From Acephala macrosclerotiorum (lineage: Eukaryota; Ascomycota; Leotiomycetes; Helotiales; Mollisiaceae): DNA of 59,542 nucleotides. Position numbers and translations under genes: made by a program. The DNA lies in contig MU119491.1 in assembly GCA_014904845.1 (NCBI GenBank), positions 5,171 to 64,712 of the forward strand. Reading direction: 5' to 3'. This document shows positions 46,698 through 55,952 of the stretch, piece after piece. Below the pieces are notes generated by a model that was not told the DNA's origin, ran no database searches, and saw nothing but the letters and a program-made list of their open reading frames with translations. Position 1 is the first letter of the stretch. Every line of letters begins with the position of its first letter.

Positions 46698-47200
46698 TCA
46701 CCTATATTGCATATTCTGCTGAGGTTTCGGTGGACCTCCTCCCGGCGGACCCCCTCCCCAACCCTGCGGCGGACCAGGCGGAGGTTGATGTTGTAATGGC
46801 ATCCCACCACCCCCTCCATTCATCTGAGCTATAACATCTTGTCTATTCTGCAGCGGCTGCGCGAAATTGCAGATGGAGCAGACGACGTCTTCGTATCCGT
46901 GGACGCTGAGTGGGATGACGGGAATGAAGCAGAACGTGAACCATGGGTTGCGCTTTATAACCCGCTAGAAGACGGGAGTCAGTAATCACACTTCAAAGGA
47001 TACGGGTAGCATTTATCCCCAATTTACTTACCGCAGACCAATTCCCGCAATTATGGCATTGACAGAGGACTCCTTCGTAGCCTTTGAGTTGGGAGGAGAA
47101 CTCTGTGGGGTAGATGTGAGTTAATGATCTCCGCAAGGCTATTCAGGGCAAGGATGAAGTGGGACTCACCGTGCTCTCCGCAGGTGAAGATGAAACACAT
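46698..47200 (-). CDS. Zinc-ribbon protein with Pro/Gly-rich tail
   Basis: Three exons (47200-47170, 47102-47032, 46964-46698) give 122 aa; introns are 67 nt (GTGAGT to CACAG) and 67 nt (GTAAGT to TCTAG). The start reads MCFIFTCGEHEFSSQLKGYE. Cysteine pairs C26-x2-C29 (within LCQCHNCGNW) and C63-x2-C66 (VVCSICNF) bracket a hydrophobic stretch (NPWFTFCFIPVIPLS) and would form one zinc ribbon, as in the zinc_ribbon_15 type of small fungal protein. After residue ~80 the tail is Gly/Pro/Gln-rich (QPPPGPPQGWGGG). The biological role is unknown to me. Both splices keep frame exactly through the conserved cysteines, which supports the model. Confidence 0.8.
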
Positions 47201-48393
47201 TGTGAATTATTCTTTGCGCAAATTATGTAGAGTGAACAGTCTTTAGGAGACGAGGGGATTGATGAGGTTGTGGAATTGGATTGCGCGTCAGGTCACCTGA
47301 ATCATCGTATGGTGGCTGTGTTGCCGCCAATATTCTTGACTTTAGCCCGGCCTTCCGGAACAGGCTAAAACCCACGCCCTCTCTTTTTCACGCGCTTGCA
47401 CCTCGCGACTCTTGGAAGATGGTTGTTCTTGAATTTGTGCGTCAAACTCCTGATAAATCCGTTTCCATCCAACCATATAGATCAAATTCGAGATCAAGAA
47501 AGAATTGAAGCAAGATTTGGTATAATTTTGCAATGTGTGGTCTCATCCATATTCACACCCCTGAATGAAGCGAGAGCTCTGCTAGGACCGCCCAAGCTTC
47601 ACTTGGCGCTATGATCACGTGCAATAGAGCTCGCTTCCTCTTACGGCTAGCGCGGGGTCGAGTCACAAAAGCTTCATTTCTCGATTTTGAAATTCCTTTT
47701 CCTTTCCTCAAGCGTCGTCCTCTTCAACGCTGCGTTTCTATGCTACAAACAGATATGCTACGATTCAGTTCGCAGCATATCAGATCCTCGGATCGTCCCC
47801 ATTGCATATGAGAAATTCGGAGTAATCTTCAACCAACCTTCCTCCTCCTCCGGGTCGAGTGATAGGTCTGCCCGCGAGGGTTCGGCGTGACATCACGTCT
47901 GCAATTGGCATCAGAAAAGCAGGGCAAGTCATTTTTCGTATACCGACCGCAAGGAAGGGAAGGGAATTTGTGCTTGTTCCTATGGGAGGGCCGTTGCGAA
48001 GATTGTGTGCATGCGTGCGACACTTGAGTGCAATACGCGGCGTGCTTGTCTGCGAGTCACTTCGGTGGCTTGCAGATGGGTACAATTCGATTCCGATTAC
48101 TCTGTTGAGGACGGCGCTTCACCTATTCTTTCTTCTAGGTAAGATGTCCCTGTGTGAGGTGGAGAAGGGATACTGCTAATGAAATGAATGCGCACTCAGG
48201 TTCACGATCTGCGAAGCGGCGCGCACACGATGGATGCTCATGTATTCATTTCTCAACCTACTCCGACTACTTCAATCTTTCAACACATCCGCGAAATGCA
48301 ATACATTCCCAGATTCGCTCGAGACGCTGCCGTTTCCAATCTGGGAAATCTCCACAAAATCCAACTCTGCACCTCCTTCCCTCTGCTCGAACT
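47201..48393. other. Intergenic, no gene seen
   Basis: 1.2 kb, with the promoter of the zinc-ribbon gene at the left. Short ORFs only; a minus-strand frame at 47780-48085 has no recognisable content. Confidence 0.4.
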
Positions 48394-49302
48394 TCAATTC
48401 TCCCAACCTTCCCTGCCACGCTCTTCCTCAGCATCACTTGATCCATCCTGCTCACCATCGACCAGCTTGAACAAGTCCTTGTTCGTCTCAGCCTCAGGGT
48501 CCACCAGAACCTTCAACATCTTGATCTCCTCAAGCAAAGCAGCACACTGATCACGATCCTTTGCCGCTTCGTCTAACAAGTCCCCGATTTGAGTGCTTGC
48601 CACATCAATCTTGTTCTGCAGACGCTTGGCAGATTCCTTGCGAGCCTTGGCCCTAGATGTGTGCCTGTCGTCCTCAAGACCGACTGTCAATGCAAGCTGG
48701 AGGGCATGGTTGAGATCCTTTTTCTTCTCCAAGAACTTCTGCTTTGGCTTATCGAATCCTTCGTCATTCAGTAGGTTATCGTCGTCTCTGATTGTTCTCT
48801 TGTCTCTCTTGCCGCCCACCTTCAATTTCCACAGTGCCTCTCGAATCTCCAGTGTCGCATACTTCTCAGTAGAACCCATGTCGTTGTCGTACTCTTGGAT
48901 GAAGTTGTTGAAGTAATCCTCAGCTCTGTGGAGTGCCCCATACAGCTTCTTCATACCTCTGCCGAACGAGACGGAGCTTTTGCGACCTACCATACCGGAA
49001 CGAAGTCTTGAATCGCGACGCGCTAGTCTGGGGAAATTCGATTCGAATTGTCTCTGGTAGTCGCGTCTTGGAGGACTGGTACGGTCAAGGTCGCGAGGAT
49101 CGATGGATCGAACATCCACAACTCTTACGTCGCTGGTTCGTCCTCGATTGTCGATGGAGAGATCTTCGAAACCAACCGAGAAGTCGTAATGTCGTCCGTA
49201 TCTGTCGACTGGCTCGTATCGGATTCTGTCACCTTGCTCACGGCTGTAGTACCTCATAGGAGGGAAGGGCATATGTCGTGAGGGCATCATCATAATGAAC
49301 AT
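48394..49302 (-). CDS. Hypothetical basic/coiled-coil protein
   Basis: Single exon of 302 aa from the ATG at 49302 (MFIMMMPSRHMPFPPMRYYS); the frame is open upstream, so a spliced 5' exon is possible. The N-terminal third is Arg/Asp-rich and probably disordered (RRDYQRQFESNFPRLARRDS). Residues about 115-290 are helical and heptad-like (KKLYGALHRAEDYFNNFIQE; RLQNKIDVASTQIGDLLDEA; QCAALLEEIKMLKVL). It ends in an acidic tail with GEQDGSSDAEEERGRE. No enzyme motif or membrane segment. I do not recognise the family. It is divergent from the CinA-like gene, about 700 bp apart. Confidence 0.6.
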   Translation of the reverse strand: MFIMMMPSRHMPFPPMRYYSREQGDRIRYEPVDRYGRHYDFSVGFEDLSIDNRGRTSDVRVVDVRSIDPRDLDRTSPPRRDYQRQFESNFPRLARRDSRLRSGMVGRKSSVSFGRGMKKLYGALHRAEDYFNNFIQEYDNDMGSTEKYATLEIREALWKLKVGGKRDKRTIRDDDNLLNDEGFDKPKQKFLEKKKDLNHALQLALTVGLEDDRHTSRAKARKESAKRLQNKIDVASTQIGDLLDEAAKDRDQCAALLEEIKMLKVLVDPEAETNKDLFKLVDGEQDGSSDAEEERGREGWEN

Positions 49303-50011
49303 TCGGCTCGAGGTTTGTCTCGAATCTAACGTGGCTTGGAGATCCACGCGAAAGATGCAGATGACTGTTCTCTGGAAGGAGAAGATGAAGCTTTAATCAT
49401 AATTTGTCTCATTGTGATGTGGTATTGCGGATTCTCGCGTCTCGTTGATGAAAGGCCTTTGATCGATTGGCAAAGCATCATGGCATGTCTTCCCATGGCC
49501 TTCGGGAAAGCAACCAGTCGCGGGATCATGTGTGCTCCAGCATCAGCTTGGATAGGCACATGGCAAATTTACGATCATTTCTCTTTGACAGATAGTAGCA
49601 TCAAGCTCCATAGCAATCAATTCTCATCACATACTCCCTTCCTCTTCAACGATCCTGGCTAAGGTTCCATAACCAAATTCCAATTTACAATCATGATTTC
49701 CAATGTACAAAGAAGAGTCAACATTCTTCAACTTCCCGCCCCTTCAAGAGTGGAATTCCGCCTCAATGCCCATTATGCCCCTCACTAATGCCCGTTCCCG
49801 CCCCGAATTGACCCCACTTCCCGCTCCGAATTACCCCGCCTTAGAAATCGGATTGTCAAAACGTCATGTGCTTTCCGTCACTTCTGCTCCTTCCTTTTGC
49901 CTTTCAATGCATATAAGTATCGCAAGAAGTATCTTGCCGCATTCGGTTTTCAAAACCTCACCATCAATCTATTTACAATTTCCAGCCACACAGTCCAAGT
50001 TCACCAGCACG
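49303..50011. promoter_or_regulatory. Shared upstream region of two divergent genes
   Basis: The 709 bp between the coiled-coil gene (minus) and the CinA-like gene (plus). It includes a pyrimidine-rich 5' leader before the ATG at 50012. No specific binding site is claimed. Confidence 0.35.
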
Positions 50012-51008
50012 ATGTCATCAGCAAAAGGGTTCCCACCGGAGAAAGTGAGAGCGATTGTGTCTGAGGTAGCAAGTTTGTTGAAGGAGAGGAAGGAGAGTGT
50101 TAGTGTTGCTGAGACTGTATGCACCTTTCCTTCATTTTCTCTTGGTTCTCTCCTTGCCTTTTGTCTTTAAAGTTTCGCCCGCACACATGCCTGTTTGCTC
50201 GCATGTGACATTCCTTCAGTTTTCAGATTCCAACATGTTTTGGGAAAGAGCTTGGATGGGAACACAAGAGTTCGGATAATGGAATAGATGAACTTTTTGA
50301 GAAATGAAAACTAACGCAAAAGTAGGCAGCCGGAGGCATCATCTCAGCCGCTCTCCTCAGCACACCAGGAGCAAGCGGATTCTACAAAGGTGGTTTGACT
50401 GTACGTCTTCTTCCCTTCAACCCCACCCCACCCCCTTTCACTTTTCTCTCCCCTTCATGCTTAAAGCTAACATCAACAGCTCTACACCCTAGAATCACGC
50501 ATTGCTTTCGGTATGCTCCCTTCCCCTTTCCTTTCTTCCTCTTCCACTCGCAAGAACATGTGATTGAAAAAAGCAGCGGGATGGACGCAAGAAAATATCA
50601 CAAACTACAAAGGACCCACAACCGACATCGTCGCCGGTCTAGCAAGTAATGTCCGAGCTCAATTGGGGTCTACGTATACCATTTGTGAGAGTGGGACGGC
50701 GGGACCTACGGGTGGGAACACGCCGAATAGAACTCCGTAAGTTTTCTTTCTTCCCTTTCCTTCTCTTTCTTTTCTAGTTGGGAGAGGTAGGGAAAGTTGG
50801 GGCAGGGCTGACGAGAAACAGAGGCTATGTAGCACTCGCTGTGGCGACTGAGAGCGGTGTGTACAAGAGAGAGTTGAGCACGGGCCTGGGTGGTAATAGA
50901 GAAGCGAACATGATTCAGTTTGCGGTTGAGGCCCTGGGGTTGTTGAAGGATGTATTAAGGGTGATGCTAGGCTTTGAGACTTTGAAGATTAGGAGTATGA
51001 TGAGATGA
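50012..51008 (+). CDS. CinA C-terminal domain protein (nicotinamide-nucleotide amidase-like)
   Basis: The bacterial CinA C-terminal domain (PncC) deamidates NMN to NaMN. Five exons (50012-50116, 50326-50400, 50480-50510, 50577-50736, 50822-51008) give 185 aa, about the length of a stand-alone domain. Introns are 209, 79, 66 and 85 nt; donors GTATGC, GTACGT, GTATGC and GTAAGT. Domain order is intact: VSVAET, AAGGIISAALLSTPGASGFY, KGGLTLYTLESRIAF, AGWTQENITNYKGPT and ESGTAGPTGGNTPNRTPGYV, the last being the active-site-region glycine motif. The catalytic activity of fungal homologues is not established to my knowledge, so the amidase role is inferred. Fungal copies are usually thought to be old bacterial acquisitions. 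Confidence 0.88.
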
Positions 51009-51619
51009 GTTCTAGAAGCTTGAATGTTTAAAATCATTTGGGGCATTGTTGGATGAAAGTCGCGCATCAAGTGATACAGACATCGTGCCTTCGAACTTTG
51101 TTTTGTCTGACTTTCAAGGACACGCTTGTACACATAAGTGATTGTGAAGCCCACCGCTCAAATTTCATTCGTGTTCGACTCAAGGACTCAAGTTGTCATA
51201 TTGTTATTATTCTCGACGGAGGAAATGGTAATGAGATCACCTGTCGTTAGATGCGAACATGAATTGTATCTGACCAATGGCTTCCTTTGTATTTGTAGGA
51301 CTGGACCATCCATTATGAGCTATGTGACAGCAACCGTGATTTTAAATGTCAATGAAAAAGAGGTTCATCTGAACGAGTCCTTCTGGATATGATCTTCAGA
51401 TCAGATAGAAACTCCAGCCATTCCCGGCACTCTTCTAAGAAAACCTTCTGGTCAATGATTTATCAAATTTCTAACAAATTGCATATCCGCAGTATTGGTA
51501 AAAGTTAACCCTTTCCAACCCGATATCCTTGACTTGCCTCTACATACTAAGGTTTCTGGATTTAAAGCTTTTCTCATATATGTGATACGAATCCAATTGT
51601 CGAATTATCGAGTGCTTGG
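51009..51619. other. 3' flank, no gene seen
   Basis: Short ORFs only; moderate AT content. Leads into the tandem repeat. Confidence 0.4.
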
Positions 51620-52600
51620 GGACAAGAGTTGAATACAATTCTATACGTGACCTCGATGCAATTTCCACGTATCTCGAAAGTAGATATAAAGACTCAGATT
51701 CTGTCGTTTCCAAGCATCTCCCGCATTACTATTTCGAGTCCCATAATCAAATTGTCAAGGGAAGGAATGATACAATTGAGTACGCCTCCATTCCCAACGT
51801 TAAACTCCCGTACCAATTTGGGATTTACACCAAAATGATTCAGTTCCACCGCCTTTAAAGATCTTTCACGTCGGATTTTCGAGGCTTATACTTACCTTGT
51901 CGAAAAGTCGAGTGGTGCAATTGAGTACGATCTCGTCCATAACTCTACTCTCTTCTATACAGCCCTTACCAAACTCGATTTTTCGTCTGACGAACTTTTC
52001 CCTTCCGAATTCGAAGTCCCTCCTTGCTTAGATTTGTCGTTTTGTACCTGTTTTATCGAATTTCAGGAAAAATAAGTTGAGGATGTTTGTATTTGTATCT
52101 ATCACTACTTCTCAATAGCTCGTACCCAGCTCAAATCTACCTCTAACGAACTACTCTTAGCTGAATTTGAACTAAGTTCTTACTCGAGTTCTCGATTCTA
52201 CAACCTTTTCTCGAATTTTGTAAAGTTAGAATAGAGTACGTTTATGCCATACTTATCCCCACTTTTCGGTAGCCCGTACCCAACTCGACTTTGCCTCCAA
52301 CAAACTTCTTTCAGCGGAGTTCAAACGACTTCATTGCTCCGTTTCTCGATACTGTAGACTTTTATCGAGCTTCGTGAAGCTAGAATCAAGTATGTTTTCG
52401 TCTAGAGGTGTTACAGTTTTCCTATGACCGGTACCATCTCAGATATGCATATAAATCTATAACTCTGTTTAGATTTCAAGTTCTTCTCTATTCAAATATT
52501 CGACTTTGTGCTTATTTTGTCATATGTCGAGGAATTGAAATCATGTACGTTCCATTCAGTGGTAATCACGTTGCAAAGCTCGCAGTCCCATGACCAGATT
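51620..52600 (+). repeat. Degenerate ~155-bp tandem repeat, about six copies
   Basis: A motif GAGTACG or close variant recurs at 51778, 51923, 52079, 52234, 52387 and 52543, a spacing of 145-156 bp. Between anchors other segments also recur: CCCGTACCCAACTCGACTTT and TCGTACCCAGCTCAAATCTA, and TTCTCGATTCTACAACCTTT and TTCTCGATACTGTAGACTTT. Copies are perhaps 60-70 percent alike by eye. No frame is open across the array, so it is not a protein repeat now. Confidence 0.65.
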
Positions 52601-52649
52601 TCACTATGCTCACCTTTCAAATCCTATAGTGAAGAAACGGAGAACTTGT

Positions 52650-52905
52650 CGGTGGGTCCCATAATCCAGCCAGATTGAGGTCTTCAACGTTGGCAGGGCG
52701 AGATCCCATAATCCAGCTAGGTTGAGGTCTTCTTCGGTTTGCAGTAGAGTTGTCGGCGATGTTCCTTCGCGAGGATGAAGTCTTATTAGGACTTCTTGGA
52801 AAGAAGGAAGTTATTGCTGGGTCCCATAACCCAATGCGATTGGTACCTTCGACGTTGGCAAGAGCCCTGTCGGCGGGTCCCATAATCCGGCCGGGTTGAG
52901 GTCTT
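52650..52905 (+). repeat. Four copies of a ~45-bp repeat in two pairs
   Basis: GGTCCCATAATCCAGCCAGA or variants followed by TTGAGGTCTTC occur at about 52653, 52705, 52829 and 52877: two pairs about 50 bp apart internally, separated by about 175 bp. On the minus strand the repeats read VEDLNLAGLWDPP and EDLNPAGLWDPPTG in different frames, so an ancestral protein repeat is possible. No intact gene covers them. Confidence 0.55.
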
Positions 52906-53696
52906 CGTATTTTTTTTTTTGGAAAAAGGTAATTGGTGTTTGGCTTCGTCTGCTCGAGACGAAGCGTCGGGAAGCGAAGGGATTGAACGAGTGCCAAAGC
53001 AAGAATTGCTAAGACGGTAGGTTTGGGTTTGCCCTCTGGTTTTTGGAATTACGGGGTTGTAGCAGTTGTTTGTGGGTTTGGCAAGTACTGTACTCATCTC
53101 GAACATTTGATCAATCGAGCGCAGCTCGTGCGTCAGCAATCTGTTATACTCACACGACGTTGTTGTAGCGTCAGATTCAAGAAACCTATGGGGGTCTCCA
53201 GTCTATCGTGATTGCGTGGCTTTCTGGATGCGAAGACTGGAGCTTGAGCTCCAGTCGATCAACTCGGCCAGACACAATGCTCGGTGTGAAGAATGCAACT
53301 TACGCTTCGATGGCGATCGATTCATGTTGCATAGCACGAGCCTAAATCCAAAGACTGCAACTGCAACTTGAGCTTCGATGACAAGAAGAAGATCAAAGAA
53401 AAAGACAACACTTTTGAATAGTTGAATGATTGTGATATTGTAGTTATAACATTGATGAGACTGAACGATTGACTAGGTATTGGCGACCTACCCCTTCCTA
53501 GTGGCAAAGTGTCCTCGCTGAGTGGATGCCACCTCCATCACCGTATAGAGAAATCCCGCCACCCCTCCATCATCCCACAGCAGTCGGAAACTCAACCACG
53601 CAATCACACCTCTGACTTTCTATTCTCACTCGGAACATTTCCCTGCAAGGAAGGCTGACAACGATTGAGGATATTTACTATAGCTTTGTGCGTTTA
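52906..53696. other. Spacer, no gene seen
   Basis: Short ORFs on both strands. No recognisable content. Confidence 0.35.
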
Positions 53697-54279
53697 TAAT
53701 AGCCGGTTAACTTCTTTTGCTCGCTTCGCTCATAGTTGGCGGAAGCAAATGTTACACGGAAGCAAGTATTACAATTAAAATGCGGCGCTAATCAAAATTT
53801 AAATGCAATTTTATTAAAGTTTTAATAATCAAAATGTTTATATTTTATTATTTAATTTTAATTTTATAAAGTTTATATATTAAAAAAAAAAAAAAAATTA
53901 AAATTTAATAAATTTTTTTATTTTTTATAATTTTTTAAAAATTAAAAATAAGTAATAAATTAAACTATTCCCGATTAAACTAAGCGTGACACGTGACTAT
54001 ATTTAAACCCCTTTTTTAAATATTACGCAATTTATAAAAATAATTTTTATTTATTTTTTTATTAAATTTTATTTTTATTTTTTAAATTTATTAAAAAAAA
54101 ACAAAGTTTTTATTTTAATATTAATAATAAACAATATTGTAATTAAATAATTATTAATAATAAATAAAATTTAAATAGTGAAATTTTTTTTTAGTACTAG
54201 CGTGTAATACTCGCTTTCGTATAACACTTGCTTCCGCCGACTGTGAGCAAAGCGAGCAAAGGAGATTAACCGGCTATTA
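53697..54279. mobile_element. TIR element with 77-bp arms and AT-rich core
   Basis: Left arm 53697-53773 starts TAATAGCCGGTTAACTTCTT. Right arm 54203-54279 is its inverted copy with ten differences, every one a transition. A TA dinucleotide borders both ends just outside ATAGCCGG, compatible with a TA target duplication. The ~430-bp core is AT-rich without an ORF, with a small normal-composition patch at about 53969-54012. Non-autonomous; the family is unknown. Confidence 0.8.
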
Positions 54280-55809
54280 CGCCACTACGTCAAATGCTGC
54301 CGTGTATTTTTCGCTTTTGAAGACGCGGAAAGTTGAGAAGTGCTTCTCAAGCCCCGTCGTGGCGTCAAAGTATAGGGAATGCTTCCTGCTGCTCGGTAGT
54401 GGTGTTGAAGATTAGAGGAGGTAGACACGTGAGCGCAGCCTTTTGTGACGAAAGAAAGTAGGTAGGATATTTCCTGATCGCAAATTGGCTTCTAGAAGAG
54501 AATCGCTCTATATGTTGCCTAGCTGCGGTAAGCACCTGGCGCAAGTACACCAATCTTTCGTTTTCGTGCCAGCATCTTGTGGAGATAGCTCTCGTAACCC
54601 ATTTTGACATCGGGTAGTGTAGCTCTGTTCTCGAAAGTAAACTGGCCAGTTCGACGGCGATACCAAGCTGTCGGTTTAGAACTTCTCGTTCTTGCGACGA
54701 ATAAATTATGCTTGGCATTTGAGCGTGGGCTTGTTCTCGAAAGTGATCTGGCACTTGACACCTTTGACGTGGATTTGCTGACTCGACCATCCTTCGGCCT
54801 TCTTGGGATGAGCGAACTTTGGTGACCGGCGGCATTGGATTGTGTCTCCTGTTGAAATATCCTTAGAGATTTTTGTCAGACAAAGTGGTAGCCAACTCCT
54901 TCTCGATAGCGAACGGATAAATACCGAGACCTTGGCCTCGAAACTCTTCCAGATAGTGAGATACGTAGCATCAGGATTGGCTCACTTGAGCTACCTGGCG
55001 GTCGGCTGCTCGAAGTCCCTGCTGCACTTCTTGCACATACCTTCGACTTGTGGTGTTGTAGAGCTTTCTCGGTTCGAAGGGCAGGTTGCACTTATCACAG
55101 TTGACTGGGTGGAGGTTGGTGTTCTACCGGTGTTAAAGTTGACATCCACTGCATAGATTCGTCTATAATATAGGTGGAGCTGCGCGTGCTTCGGATGCGT
55201 ATAGAGGTGACGAAGCTGTGTTGTTGTGCTGATCATAAATGTCTCCACAAGTACTGTATCGTTGTCTTGGATGGGTGAAGAGGTGACGAAGCCGTGTTGC
55301 ATACACTTTAGGGATTGACGGCGATGAGCTTGCCCTTGCCTTTGACACCGAAATGCTCAAGTAAGAATTGCCCGTCTTCATGAAGAGGACAAGGTTTGGT
55401 GGTCTGACTCGTGAAGAGGGATGAGCTTGTCCTTGGCTTCGACATTAAAATGCCCAATCAAGAATTGCTCGTCCTCCAGGGAGAGGGCAAGGTTTGGTGG
55501 ACTAACTATCTTATAGGAATGACAGTCGCAGTTTTGCCGTCTGAATTCTACATGGATGTTTGCGCTGGTGGCAACCTTGGTCTTTATGCTCAATTCGGTA
55601 GGACCAGAAGATGTATTCGGAGTCTGATTAGGTTTCGATGGGATAAGTTCTAAAAGAGAGCTTCTTAGACTTATTTGCGCAAAGATATATCTTTGCTTAT
55701 CGTAATGATTCTTATCGATCGAAGGCGGGGTCGGACTCGACGGGATTCCTACTCACCGGGTGTACCTCGTCGAGTATTCAACGAATCTATCGCGCGTGTC
55801 TCTTTCGTG
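54280..55809. other. Gene debris between two mobile elements
   Basis: A minus-strand ORF of 156 codons (54835-54365, ATG start, MPPVTKVRSSQEGRRMVESA) is the longest frame. In another frame the same DNA reads KCQITFENKPTLKCQ and QFTFENRATLPDVK, a duplicated motif. Further right, minus-strand frames contain CPSNRESSTTPQVEGMCKKC and the duplicated LSLEDEQFLIGHF module (listed separately). I read this as a decayed repeat-containing gene in several frames; its family is unknown. Confidence 0.35.
55323..55506 (-). repeat. Two-copy ~98-bp tandem module
   Basis: Copies begin GATGAGCTTGCCCTTGCCTT at 55323 and GATGAGCTTGTCCTTGGCTT at 55421, and both end near CAAGGTTTGGTGG. On the minus strand they read HEDGQFLLEHFGVKGKGKLI and LEDEQFLIGHFNVEAKDKLI, the same protein module in two different frames. 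This shows the duplication predates frame loss. Confidence 0.65.
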
Positions 55810-55952
55810 TGTTGAGAGGTATAATTAAGCATACATTCAATCTAGAGCATAGAAAGGGCCAGAGGCCCCTTATATGCATAGGGAGATTATATAGGAGGCT
55901 GGGGACACGTGCCTACGACACGTGTCCCGAGTTTAAACTTGTCCTTTCAACA
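55810..55952 (-). mobile_element. Putative solo or terminal LTR, 143 bp
   Basis: On the minus strand the segment starts TGTTGAAAGG and ends CTCTCAACA, giving the TG...CA ends and short inverted termini of an LTR. It contains TATATAA and CATATAAGG as possible TATA boxes, and a hairpin with two CACGTG cores (55902-55928). No 5-bp target duplication, primer-binding site or polypurine tract is evident, so this could also be a short unrelated repeat. The AT-rich block begins directly beyond it. Confidence 0.4.
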
